DNA from: Sulfuritalea sp.
GTDB lineage: Bacteria > Pseudomonadota > Gammaproteobacteria > Burkholderiales > Rhodocyclaceae
Length of the DNA stretch: 62,723 nucleotides
Assembly: GCA_030680805.1 (NCBI GenBank)
Contig: JAUXUK010000055.1
Location: 1 to 62,723, forward strand
Direction of reading: 5' to 3'
Below the pieces are notes generated by a model, which worked only from the letters and a program-made list of their open reading frames with translations, did not search any database and was not told where the DNA came from. Every line of letters starts with the position of its first letter. Position 1 is the first letter of the stretch. Positions 48,643-57,734 of the stretch are shown here, piece by piece. A program made the position numbers and the translations under genes.

Positions 48643-50364
48643 TCACTGTGCGCCGCCGTTTGCGCAGATGCGATAGGCGTTGCGAGTCGTTTGCTTCACG
48701 TCATAGAGTGCTGCATCGGCATTGTGCTGCAGCGCTTCGACATCGATTCCATGCTCGGGGAATATCGCGATGCCGATGCTGCACGAGATGTTGGCAACAC
48801 CGGCCTTCAGTTCGAATGGACGGGCCAGATCGGCCACTATTCGAGCGGCGACCTCCTCCACCTCCGCACGTGTGCCGACTTCGGTCAGGATGGCGGCGAA
48901 CTCGTCACCGCCCAACCGCGCTATGGTATCGGCAGCCCGCACGCTGAGACTCAGGCGATGGGCCGTCTCGACCAGCAAGTCATCCCCGGCCGCATGACCG
49001 AGCGTATCGTTGACCGGCTTGAAGTGATCAAGGTCGATGAAGCACAACGCAAAACCGCGGCCATGGCGCTGCGCCTGCGAGACGGCGACCCGCAAACGGT
49101 CGGCAAACAGCGCCCGATTGGGGAGGTCGGTGAGCGGATCATGGTAGGCCTGATGGCGTAGCGCCTCTTCCAGTTCCTTGCGCCGCGTGATGTCCGTAAG
49201 AGTCGCCACGAAACGCACCGGCTGGCCGCCGCCGGTGATGCGGGTAATCGACAACCAGACGACGAACAGCTCGCCACTCTTGCGCCGGTTCCAGACCTCG
49301 CCCTGCCAGCGGCCATCCTGCTTCAGGGCTTGCCACATCTCGGCAAAGAACTCCCGCGAGTGTCGACCCGATTTGAGCAGCGACGACGCCTTGCCGAGCA
49401 CGTCGCTCTCGGCATAGCCGGTAATCCGCGAAAAAGCCGGATTGACCCGAACGATAAGGCCCGCTTCGTCGGTGACGATGATCGCCTCCGCCGCGTTGGC
49501 GAACACCGCAGCCGCCAGCTCGCGCTCGGCGACTTCTCGCGCCAGGCCCTCGTTGGCGTCCGACAGGGAACGCGTACGTTCGGCGATCACCTGTTCCTGT
49601 TCTCCGGTAAGGCGCTCCAGGGCCGTCACGTGGCGGCGCGTTCGCGCCAGCAGCAAGTGCAGCAACGCCAGAACAACCGCGAGCACCAGCGCGTGCACGG
49701 CACTGATTCGGACAAGTTCGCCGTCACGTATTTCCAGCAGATGCGCCGCCGGCATGGTCACCGAGATTCCGCCGCGAACCTGCCCCACCTGATAGCCCTG
49801 TTTGGCGTGGCAGACGAGGCAGTCCTCCCTGACCTTGAGCGGCGCCATGTAGCGATGCACCGGGGCGGTACCCGGAATCAGTTCGACAATCTCGCTCAGG
49901 CCTGCGTCGAAGCGGCGCAGAGCCTCCGCCTCCCAGGCGTCCGGCGCGTTGGCCGGGCGGAGCGGGTTGAGGCTGGTGAGATGCAACTGGATGCCGTCCG
50001 CCTGCCGGGCAATTTCCGACAACTGGCGGGTCATGAAGGCCGGATTGACCATCGTCAAAGCACGGCCATCCTGCGTCACCACATCGCGCCGCGGATGTTC
50101 GAGATAGGGGTTGGGCTGCGTGCTCTCGGTGACCGGCACATAGACGCCGTCATGGCCGGCATTCCAGCCGCGCGTCATTTCCACCAACTGAAACAATGCG
50201 GCGCCCCGTTCGCGCGCCATCGCGTGCATGGTGGTCTCGGTCCGCTTCCAGTCGAGCACCAGGGAGACCATCACGCTGCAAGCAACCACGGCAAACAGCA
50301 TCACCGTAAACAGCAGCCGTGACAGCTTGCTGTAGATCGATGAAGGTCCTGACGATGCGCGCAT
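48643..50364 (-). CDS. Diguanylate cyclase with haem-binding Tll0287-like sensor and PAS domain
   Basis: 573 residues from ATG 50364; ATG 50379 is possible. Membrane helix about 12-38, a periplasmic Tll0287-like (DUF3365) domain with haem motif CLVCH near 181-185 (before AKQGYQVGQVRGGISV), a second membrane helix about 220-245, a coiled linker (about 250-285), a PAS domain (VFANAAEAIIVTDEAGLIV) and a GGDEF domain with LGGDEF near 484. The CxxCH places the sensor in the periplasm, where c-type haem is attached; likely a redox or gas sensor controlling cyclic di-GMP. Convergent with the thioredoxin gene. Confidence 0.92.
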   Translation of the reverse strand: MRASSGPSSIYSKLSRLLFTVMLFAVVACSVMVSLVLDWKRTETTMHAMARERGAALFQLVEMTRGWNAGHDGVYVPVTESTQPNPYLEHPRRDVVTQDGRALTMVNPAFMTRQLSEIARQADGIQLHLTSLNPLRPANAPDAWEAEALRRFDAGLSEIVELIPGTAPVHRYMAPLKVREDCLVCHAKQGYQVGQVRGGISVTMPAAHLLEIRDGELVRISAVHALVLAVVLALLHLLLARTRRHVTALERLTGEQEQVIAERTRSLSDANEGLAREVAERELAAAVFANAAEAIIVTDEAGLIVRVNPAFSRITGYAESDVLGKASSLLKSGRHSREFFAEMWQALKQDGRWQGEVWNRRKSGELFVVWLSITRITGGGQPVRFVATLTDITRRKELEEALRHQAYHDPLTDLPNRALFADRLRVAVSQAQRHGRGFALCFIDLDHFKPVNDTLGHAAGDDLLVETAHRLSLSVRAADTIARLGGDEFAAILTEVGTRAEVEEVAARIVADLARPFELKAGVANISCSIGIAIFPEHGIDVEALQHNADAALYDVKQTTRNAYRICANGGAQ

Positions 50365-50379
50365 CGTGCAATTATGCAC
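50354..50379. repeat. Two adjacent palindromes at the start of the haem-sensor cyclase
   Basis: GATGCGCGCATC (50354-50365) and GTGCAATTATGCAC (50366-50379), both perfect and directly abutting. They span the two candidate start codons, so a bound protein could block transcription or initiation. Function is speculation. Confidence 0.4.
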
Positions 50380-50454
50380 TGCGCAGGGCCCGGGTGGAAC
50401 GGACCGGCACGCCCCGCAGGCTATGTCACTGGGTCATGCCCGGCATCGCCCCAA

Positions 50455-51492
50455 TCAGCCCTTGACCCTCGCCACCAGGGCTTTGGCGTACTGGTCGGTG
50501 GTGGCGCTGCCGCCCAAGTCGCCGGTGCGCACCATATCCTTGTTCAGCACGTCATCGATGGCCTGGCGCAGGCGATCGCCGAGATCCTTGCGCTCCACAT
50601 GGTCAAGCATCATTCCCGCCGCCATCAGCAACGCGGTGGGATTGGCGATCCCCTTGCCGGCGATATCGGGAGCGGAGCCATGCACCGCCTCGAAAATGGC
50701 GGCCGTCTTGCCTATGTTGGCGCCCGGGGCCATGCCCAGGCCGCCTACCAGACCGGCGATTTCGTCCGAAAGAATATCGCCGAACAGGTTGGTGGTGACG
50801 AGCACGTCGAACTGCCACGGGTTCATCACCAGTTTCATGGCACAGGCGTCGATGATGACTTCCTCGAACTGGATCTGGCCCTTGTAGTGCTCCGCGTACA
50901 TCTGCTGCGCGGTTTCAAGAAAGATACCGGTCAGCGCCTTCATGATGTTGGCCTTGTGCACGACCGTGACTTTCTTGCGACCGTTGGCGATGGCATAGTC
51001 GAACGCGAACTTGAGGATGTTGCGACAGCCCTGGCGGGTATTGATGCCGGTGGCCATGCCCACTGCATGGGGGTCGCCATCGATGGGGACATAATGCTCG
51101 TAACCCATGTACAGCCCTTCGATGTTCTCGCGGCACAGAATCAGGTCGATGTTTTCGAAACGCCCGCCCGGCATCAGCGACTTGGCCGGTCGCAGGTTGG
51201 CGTAGAGCTGGAATTTCTCTCGCAACCGGACGTTGGACGAACGATAGCCACCACCCGAGGGAGTTTCCAGGGGTCCCTTGAGCGCGAGCCGGGTGCGTTC
51301 GATCGAGTCCAGCGTAACCTGCGGCAACGGATCGCCAAAAGCCGTGACGCCGGCGAGCCCTGCCACGTGGGTTTCCCATTGAAAGGGAGCGCCGAGGGCC
51401 TCGAGAACTTCAAGGGTTGCGGCGGTAATCTCCGGGCCGATGCCGTCGCCCGGAATCAGCGTGGCAGGAATAAGGGTCTGGGTTGCGCTCAT
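50455..51492 (-). CDS. Isocitrate dehydrogenase, NAD-dependent type
   Basis: 345 residues, short homo-oligomeric form. Oxidatively decarboxylates isocitrate in the TCA cycle. LIPGDGIGPEITAA at the start, RENIEGLYMGYEHYV and TTNLFGDILSDEIAGLVGGLGMAPGANIG are typical. The length and these motifs match the NAD-type enzyme rather than the 416-residue NADP enzyme, but cofactor residues were not tested. A GGAGAT site precedes the ATG. Confidence 0.88.
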   Translation of the reverse strand: MSATQTLIPATLIPGDGIGPEITAATLEVLEALGAPFQWETHVAGLAGVTAFGDPLPQVTLDSIERTRLALKGPLETPSGGGYRSSNVRLREKFQLYANLRPAKSLMPGGRFENIDLILCRENIEGLYMGYEHYVPIDGDPHAVGMATGINTRQGCRNILKFAFDYAIANGRKKVTVVHKANIMKALTGIFLETAQQMYAEHYKGQIQFEEVIIDACAMKLVMNPWQFDVLVTTNLFGDILSDEIAGLVGGLGMAPGANIGKTAAIFEAVHGSAPDIAGKGIANPTALLMAAGMMLDHVERKDLGDRLRQAIDDVLNKDMVRTGDLGGSATTDQYAKALVARVKG

Positions 51493-51694
51493 CTGGATCT
51501 CCGTACGGTCGGCAAGGATTGCAAAAATGAATTTGGCGCCGGCTGGTCAAGGGTCGGCAGACGATCGTTGATGTCAAGGCGCCTGTCCGCGAAGGATGCC
51601 ATGGGCGGCTTAATCTCCGCTTACAGCCGATGGGTGGTGGCCGCAACCCTGTCCATGTCCCTGGACCGGTATCAGGCCTCCTGCCGCGAAATGG

Positions 51695-54190
51695 CTATTG
51701 AGCCGCTCTCAAGGCCGGCAGCGCCGATTGACGAAGCATGGACGAAGCGCCCAGCCAGCCGGCGAGGACGACCAGAACGACGCCGGCAAGCAGGCCGATG
51801 ACCCACAGGCCCGGCTGCGGCAGGTAATCAAGACGAAAGGCAAAACGTGCGAGGCCCCAGCCGATAAGGCTGGCGGCAATCCCCGCGAGCAGGCCGGCAA
51901 GCGCACCGAGCGCGGCGAACTCGGCCAGCAGCGCTGCCGACAACTGCCGGCTGCGGGCACCCAGGGCGCGCAACACGGCGAGTTCGTGGCGGCGCTCGTC
52001 GCTACTGGCTTGCAGTGCGGCGTAGAGCACCGCCAGTCCCGCCAGCACCGCGAAGCCGAATACCAGTTGCACGGCACGAGCCACCTGATCAATGGTCGCA
52101 TGCAATTGCTTGACCAGTGCCGCCACATCGATCACGGTCAGGTTGGGAAAAGCTCGCACCAGTTCGGGTATGACATCGGACTTGTCGGCGGGCAGGTGAA
52201 AACTGGTGATGTAGCTGGCGGGAAAAGACCCGAGCACATCGGGCGGGGACATGACGAAGAAATTGACCCGCATCGAATCCCAATCGAGCTTTCTCAAGCT
52301 GGTAATCACTGCCTCGATCCGGTTGCCGGCAATGTCGTAGGCCAGACGATCGCCCAGCTTCAGGTTCAGTGTCTCGGCCAGTCCCTGTTCCACCGAGAAT
52401 TCGGCCGCTTGCGTGACGCCATGCCATCTTCCGCCACTGACCGTGTTGCCGGCGGGAAGCACAGCCGACCATGACAGATTGAACTCGCGATCGACGAGGC
52501 GCTGGGCGCGGTCGTCGGCGTAGCTCTCGGGCCCGACCGCCTGACCATTGACGAGGGTCAGGCGCCCCCGCACCATCGGTTCCAGTTCTGGCGCCGGCAA
52601 CCCGCGTGCCTTGAAAAAGTCGGCGATGGCGACACGCTGATCGGGCTGGATATTGATGGCAAACCGGTTCGGCGCATCGGCCGGTACACGGGCCAGCCAG
52701 CTGTCGAGCAAGTCGCCACGTGCAACGGTGAGCAGCAGCAAGGCCGTGAGTCCGAGCGCCAGCGCCACCGCCTGCACCAGGGTTGCCGCAAGCCGGCGGC
52801 GCAAGTTAACCAGCCCGTGGCGCCAGCCATAGCCACGGCCGGCCGGCCGCAGACGGCCCAGGGCGGCAATCAGCAGGCGCGCCATCAGGGCAAAAAATCC
52901 GAGCGCAACCAGGAAGCCTGCGAGCACGATCAGTCCCAGGCGCAGTTCTCCCGCCATCCACAGCATCAGCCCGGCCAGCACCATGGCGCCCAGCAGATAG
53001 GCGCCGACCGAGGCGGGCTCGGATCCGCTCCACTCGCGGCGCAGCACGCGGATCGTCGGCACCCGCTTCAAGCGCAGCAGCGGCGGCAGGGCGAAGCCGA
53101 CGATCAGCGTCAGCCCCACCAGCAGGCCATGCAGCCAGGGCAGCAGCGATGGCGCCGGCAGCCTCGTCACCAGCAAACCGGCCAGCAGCTGTTGCAGCGC
53201 CGCCTGCACGGCAAAGCCCGCCGCGCAACCCGCCACTGTTGCAGCGAGGCCGAACAGCAGGAATTCGCCGCCATGAATCAGCAGCAGTTGCGACCCGGAC
53301 GCGCCCATGCAGCGCATGACTGCGCAGCCATCGAGATGCCTCCGCATGTAACGCTCGGCCGCCAGCGCCACCGCCACCGCGGCAAGAATCACGGCCAGCA
53401 GCGCGGCCAGCCGCAGAAAACGCTGGGCCCGCTCGGTCACGTTGCGTATCTCGGGGCGCGCGTTGTCCAGGCTTTCGATTTTTTCGCCGCGACCGAGCTG
53501 TGCCCTTGCCCAGGACTCGTATGCCGCCACGGCAGAGGCTTCGCCGGCCAGATGGAGGCGATAGCTGACACGGCTGCCGCTCTGGATCAGCCCCGTCGCC
53601 GGCAGATCGGCGAGATTGATCATCAATCGCGGTGCCAGCGCAAACACGTTCATGCCGCGATCCGGTTCCAGTGTCAGCACCGGCCCGCTGACAACCGCGA
53701 TTCGCCCGAGTGCGAGCGAAGTTCCCGCGGCAAGACTCAGCGTGGTCGCAAGGCGTTCGTCGGGCCAGGCTTCGCCCGCCTGCGGCACGTTCGGATTTTC
53801 GGCATCGGCAGTGTTGAGCACCGGAGCGGTGCGCAAGGTCCCGCGCAGGGGATAGCCCTTCGAGACCGCCTTGATTTCGGCCAGCAAGGCCGCGTTACCC
53901 AGGCTCACCATGCTCGGGAAGGTGGCGCTCTCGGCCTGCCGGAGACCTCGCGCCGCCGCTTCCTGGCGAAAGTGCGCGGCCCATGGATGGTCGGCGGTCA
54001 GCAGCAGATCGCCGCCGAGCAATTGATGCGACTCAAGCCTCAATGCCTGCTCCACGCGGTCGGTCAGAAAACCGACGCTGGTCAGGGCTGCCACCGCCAG
54101 CATGAGGGCGATCCCCAGCACGGTCAGTTCGCCGGCGCGCCAGTCACGGGCGAGCATGCGCAGGGCCAGACGGAACGACGAGGCCAGCAT
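51695..54190 (-). CDS. FtsX-like ABC transporter permease
   Basis: 831 residues from ATG 54190, one base overlapping the radA stop (TGATG); the frame continues upstream through radA without homology. Several membrane segments in two FtsX-like blocks: helix after residue 20, a large periplasmic domain, then helices near 260-420, a second periplasmic domain and C-terminal helices (ELAVLRALGARSRQLSAALL). Resembles YbbP/LolCE-type exporters. No ATPase gene is next to it, so the partner must be elsewhere. Substrate unknown. Confidence 0.85.
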   Translation of the reverse strand: MLASSFRLALRMLARDWRAGELTVLGIALMLAVAALTSVGFLTDRVEQALRLESHQLLGGDLLLTADHPWAAHFRQEAAARGLRQAESATFPSMVSLGNAALLAEIKAVSKGYPLRGTLRTAPVLNTADAENPNVPQAGEAWPDERLATTLSLAAGTSLALGRIAVVSGPVLTLEPDRGMNVFALAPRLMINLADLPATGLIQSGSRVSYRLHLAGEASAVAAYESWARAQLGRGEKIESLDNARPEIRNVTERAQRFLRLAALLAVILAAVAVALAAERYMRRHLDGCAVMRCMGASGSQLLLIHGGEFLLFGLAATVAGCAAGFAVQAALQQLLAGLLVTRLPAPSLLPWLHGLLVGLTLIVGFALPPLLRLKRVPTIRVLRREWSGSEPASVGAYLLGAMVLAGLMLWMAGELRLGLIVLAGFLVALGFFALMARLLIAALGRLRPAGRGYGWRHGLVNLRRRLAATLVQAVALALGLTALLLLTVARGDLLDSWLARVPADAPNRFAINIQPDQRVAIADFFKARGLPAPELEPMVRGRLTLVNGQAVGPESYADDRAQRLVDREFNLSWSAVLPAGNTVSGGRWHGVTQAAEFSVEQGLAETLNLKLGDRLAYDIAGNRIEAVITSLRKLDWDSMRVNFFVMSPPDVLGSFPASYITSFHLPADKSDVIPELVRAFPNLTVIDVAALVKQLHATIDQVARAVQLVFGFAVLAGLAVLYAALQASSDERRHELAVLRALGARSRQLSAALLAEFAALGALAGLLAGIAASLIGWGLARFAFRLDYLPQPGLWVIGLLAGVVLVVLAGWLGASSMLRQSALPALRAAQ

Positions 54191-55557
54191 CACCACGCGC
54201 GCATCTGTTCGATGGCTTGCTCGACCCGGTCGAGCGCAATGACCTCGATGCCTTTGATGGCCTGCCGCGGCGCATTGGCCTTGGGTACGATGGCATGGGT
54301 GAAGCCGAGTTTTGCGGCCTCCTTCAAGCGCTCCTGACCACGCGGAGCGGGACGAATTTCGCCGGCCAGTCCGACTTCGCCGAAGACCACCAGCTTCCCC
54401 GGCAAGGGCTTGTTGCGCAGGGACGAGACGATGGCCAGCAAGACCGCGAGGTCTGCGGCCGGCTCTGAAATCTTGACGCCGCCGACGGCATTGACGAACA
54501 CATCCTGATCGCCGCAGACAATGCCGGCATGACGATGCAATACGGCCAGCAGCATCGCCAGGCGATTCTGCTCGAGGCCCACGGTAAGCCGGCGCGGACT
54601 CGGTGCCTGCGAGCCATCGACCAGGGCCTGGATTTCCACCAGCAGGGGTCGCGTGCCTTCCTGGGTACACAGCACGCAGGAACCGGCCACGTCGAGCGAG
54701 TGCTGCGAAAGGAACAGCGCCGAAGGGTTGGCCACCCCGCGCAGGCCCTTGTCGGTCATGGCGAACACGCCCAGCTCATTGACGGCACCGAAGCGATTCT
54801 TGACGGCGCGCACCAGGCGGAAGCTCGAATGCGTGTCGCCCTCGAAGTACAGCACGGTGTCAACCATGTGCTCCAGCACGCGCGGGCCGGCCAGGCTGCC
54901 TTCCTTGGTGACGTGGCCGACGAGGATCACGCACGTGCCGCTCTGCTTGGCGAAGCGCGTCAACTGGGCCGCGCATTCGCGCACCTGCGCCACCGATCCC
55001 GGCGCTGATTGCAGCGCGTCCGACCACACCGTCTGGATCGAATCGATCACCGCCACGGCCGGGCGCAGGCTGACCAGCGTCGCCAGAATCTTTTCCAGAT
55101 TGATCTCGGCCAGCAACTGCATGCGACCGACATCGAGCTGCAGGCGCCTTGCGCGCAAGGCCACCTGCTCGCCGGATTCCTCGCCGGACACGTAGAGCAC
55201 GTTTTCGCTGGCCTGGGCCAGGCGGGCCAGGGCTTGCAGCAACAGCGTCGACTTGCCGATACCCGGATCGCCGCCGATCAGCACGACGCCGCCCGCCACC
55301 AGTCCGCCGCCCAGTACGCGGTCGAATTCCTCGACGCCGGTGGGCTGGCGCGGCTCTTCGCGCGGACGAATCTCGGCCAGCGTCTGCACACCGCTGGCCC
55401 CGCCCAGCGCCGCAAAGTTGCGCCCTGCCGGCGCAGCCGCTTCGATGACCGCTTCGACCAGCGTGTTCCACTGCCCGCAGCCGGGGCACTGGCCCTGCCA
55501 CTTTGGCGAACTGGCGCCGCACTCGGTGCAGGAATACTGCGTTTTTGCCTTTGCCAT
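54190..55557 (-). CDS. radA: DNA repair protein RadA
   Basis: 455 residues from ATG 55557 (MAKAKTQYSCTECG). Zinc finger CTECGASSPKWQGQCPGC, RecA-like ATPase with Walker A GGDPGIGKS, the RadA motif KNRFG (near VKNRFGAVNELG) and a Lon-like C-terminal domain. Helps branch migration in recombination. An upstream in-frame ATG at 55650 is not needed. Coupled to the FtsX-like permease. Confidence 0.97.
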   Translation of the reverse strand: MAKAKTQYSCTECGASSPKWQGQCPGCGQWNTLVEAVIEAAAPAGRNFAALGGASGVQTLAEIRPREEPRQPTGVEEFDRVLGGGLVAGGVVLIGGDPGIGKSTLLLQALARLAQASENVLYVSGEESGEQVALRARRLQLDVGRMQLLAEINLEKILATLVSLRPAVAVIDSIQTVWSDALQSAPGSVAQVRECAAQLTRFAKQSGTCVILVGHVTKEGSLAGPRVLEHMVDTVLYFEGDTHSSFRLVRAVKNRFGAVNELGVFAMTDKGLRGVANPSALFLSQHSLDVAGSCVLCTQEGTRPLLVEIQALVDGSQAPSPRRLTVGLEQNRLAMLLAVLHRHAGIVCGDQDVFVNAVGGVKISEPAADLAVLLAIVSSLRNKPLPGKLVVFGEVGLAGEIRPAPRGQERLKEAAKLGFTHAIVPKANAPRQAIKGIEVIALDRVEQAIEQMRAW

Positions 55558-55567
55558 CAGCTGATTT

Positions 55568-56659
55568 TCAATTGACTTCGGTGACGGGCACGCGCGCGGC
55601 AAGGGCACAGAACAACTCGTAGGCGACGGTGCCGGCAGCCGTGGCAACATCGTCGGCGGGCAGATACATGTCGCCGGTGCCGCCCCACAAGGTCACCGTA
55701 TCGCCAACGCCGACTTTTGCCGGCAACTCGCTCAGGTCGATGCAGATCTTGTCCATCGAGACGCGGCCAAGAGTATGGGTGCGCTGCCCGGCTATGCGCA
55801 CAGGCGTGCCCGTGGGGGCATGGCGCGGATAGCCGTCGGCATAGCCGCAAGCCACCACACCGACACGCATGGCTTGCTGCGCGACGAAACTGCTGCCATA
55901 GCCGACCGTATCACCGGGCGCCAGTTCGCGCACCGCGATCAACTCGCTTTCGAGCGTCATCACCGGCTGCAGATCGAGCTCGGCGGCGCTTTGCATGCCT
56001 GGAAAAGGCGACGCCCCATAGAGCATGATGCCGGGCCGCACCCAATCGCCGACGGCTTCCGGAAAACGCAGCAAGGCGGCTGAATTGGCCAGAGACACCG
56101 GCAGTTCGCGGCTGCCCGCCATGGCGCGAAAACGCTCCAGCTGCCGGGCAATGCCGCGCACCTCGTCGGCGTCGGCAAAATGCGTCATCAGCGTGACCGA
56201 TGCGACGCAATCTGCCGCGGAGAGCCTGGCCAGCGCCGCCGCGAATTCATCCTCATTGAAGCCGAGGCGGTTCATGCCGGTATTCAGCTTCAGGTACACC
56301 GGCAGACGAACCGGCAAGCGGGCATCAACCAGTGCATCCACCTGCCACATGGTGTGCAGCACAGGCGTCAGTTCGAGTTCGGCGAACAAGGGCAGGTCAT
56401 CGGCCTGATAGGGACCTTCCAGCATCAGGATGGGATGGGCAATCCCGTGGTCACGCAGCGCCATGGCGCCCTCGATCTCCACCAGCGCAAAACCATCGGT
56501 GACGTCTGTCAGCGCACGCGCCGCGGGCAGCAAGCCGTGGCCGTAGGCATCGGCCTTGACCACGCTCCACACCCTCGCGTCGCGCGCATGGCGCCGCACG
56601 ACAGTGTGATTGTGGCGCAGCGCCGACCAGTCCAGGCGTGCGCGTATCGGTCGCGCCAT
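55568..56659 (-). CDS. alr: Alanine racemase
   Basis: 363 residues. PLP enzyme making D-alanine for peptidoglycan. PLP lysine Lys35 in VVKADAYGHGL, and the catalytic Tyr region GDTVGYGSSFVAQQ. Ten bases before radA, same strand. Confidence 0.96.
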   Translation of the reverse strand: MARPIRARLDWSALRHNHTVVRRHARDARVWSVVKADAYGHGLLPAARALTDVTDGFALVEIEGAMALRDHGIAHPILMLEGPYQADDLPLFAELELTPVLHTMWQVDALVDARLPVRLPVYLKLNTGMNRLGFNEDEFAAALARLSAADCVASVTLMTHFADADEVRGIARQLERFRAMAGSRELPVSLANSAALLRFPEAVGDWVRPGIMLYGASPFPGMQSAAELDLQPVMTLESELIAVRELAPGDTVGYGSSFVAQQAMRVGVVACGYADGYPRHAPTGTPVRIAGQRTHTLGRVSMDKICIDLSELPAKVGVGDTVTLWGGTGDMYLPADDVATAAGTVAYELFCALAARVPVTEVN

Positions 56660-56671
56660 GCTGGATGAAAC

Positions 56672-57586
56672 CTATGCCTGCTTCTTCGCGATCAGCGCAT
56701 GCAGTCTGCCGGAAGCGAATTCGACGAAGGTGGCCACCAGCCGTGAACGGAACTTCTCCTTCGGATATACCATCGAGAGCGTGCGGATCAGACGCGGTTT
56801 CAGCGGTATGGCCACGATGTCGCCCAATCGCTGCTCTTTCGAAACCGAGGCGCGCGACGCGATGGCGAAACCCAGCCCGGTTTCGACGACCCCATTGAGG
56901 GCGATCGGGCTGCCGAGTTCCATCACGACGTTCATCTGATCGAGCGCGATCCCTGAATGGCGAAGGTAGTTCTCGGTGAATTCGCGCGTGCCGGATCCAG
57001 GCTCGCGGGAGATGAATGCATGCTCCAGCAATTTCTGCGGCGTCAATTCCTTGTGCCGCGCCAGGGGAAAACGCGGATGGCAGATCACCACCAGTTCATC
57101 ATCGCAGCACACTTCGCATTCGAGGTTCGGCTCATGCGACAGCGATTCGATGAAGCCGATGTCGATGGTATGTTCCATGACCCGATTTTCGATCGATTCG
57201 GAATTGCCGACGACGAGGCGCGAACGCACGCCGGGATAGGTCGACTTGAATTCCCCAAGTATGCCCGGCAGCATGAATTCGGCGATGGTGGTCGAGGCGC
57301 CCACCATCAGCGAGCCGCCGATTTCGCCGGTCAGTTCCGACAGGCGGACGTCCATTTCCGCGCCCAGCCCTAGAATCTTCTCCGCATAGCCAAGTACGAC
57401 CTCGCCCGCAGGCGTGAGCGCGATGCGCCCGTGGCCGCGGTCGAAAAGCCGCGTATTGAAATGCTCTTCGAGTTGCTTGATCTGAAATGTCACAGCCGGT
57501 TGCGTCATGAACAGCACTTCGGCTGCCTTGGTAAACGACAACTGCTTGGCAACCGCATGAAATACCTGAAGACGGCGATCAGCCAT
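56672..57586 (-). CDS. LysR family transcriptional regulator
   Basis: 304 residues. N-terminal winged helix-turn-helix: FHAVAKQLSFTKAAEVLFMTQPAV. C-terminal effector-binding domain with STTIAEFMLPGILGEFKSTYPGV and SREPGSGTREF, similar to YeiE/CbbR-type members. The target and inducer are not visible; the divergent gene at 57735 or its own gene are candidates. It precedes alr by 12 bases. Confidence 0.92.
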   Translation of the reverse strand: MADRRLQVFHAVAKQLSFTKAAEVLFMTQPAVTFQIKQLEEHFNTRLFDRGHGRIALTPAGEVVLGYAEKILGLGAEMDVRLSELTGEIGGSLMVGASTTIAEFMLPGILGEFKSTYPGVRSRLVVGNSESIENRVMEHTIDIGFIESLSHEPNLECEVCCDDELVVICHPRFPLARHKELTPQKLLEHAFISREPGSGTREFTENYLRHSGIALDQMNVVMELGSPIALNGVVETGLGFAIASRASVSKEQRLGDIVAIPLKPRLIRTLSMVYPKEKFRSRLVATFVEFASGRLHALIAKKQA

Positions 57587-57649
57587 GATGGTTCCTCTCG
57601 CATCGAGTATGTAGTTATGCTTCTATTCAATCACAAAAAGGCCCGCATA

Positions 57650-57674
57650 AGGTGGCCTGATCGCCGCCTTTTTT
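57650..57674 (+). terminator. Orphan plus-strand terminator in a divergent gap
   Basis: AGGTGGC, loop CTGATC, GCCGCCT (7-bp stem with one G-U) followed by six T at 57669-57674. No plus-strand gene precedes it; the gene upstream is on the other strand. It could end a short leader or a small RNA. A minus-strand AGGCC/GGCCT stem overlaps it. Confidence 0.5.
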
Positions 57675-57734
57675 GCGCTGGCACGCCCTCGCCGCGCTCA
57701 CCTCTCGGTCTTTCGTGCTATAAACCTCCCGCAC

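Noticed and set aside
51493..51694. A small plus-strand gene from ATG 51601 between isocitrate dehydrogenase and the permease
   Set aside because: It lacks a ribosome-binding site, runs into the permease gene antisense and shows Arg-rich shadow composition.
54191..54670. Longer start for the FtsX-like permease (to 54670)
   Set aside because: The extra residues are an out-of-frame reading of radA.
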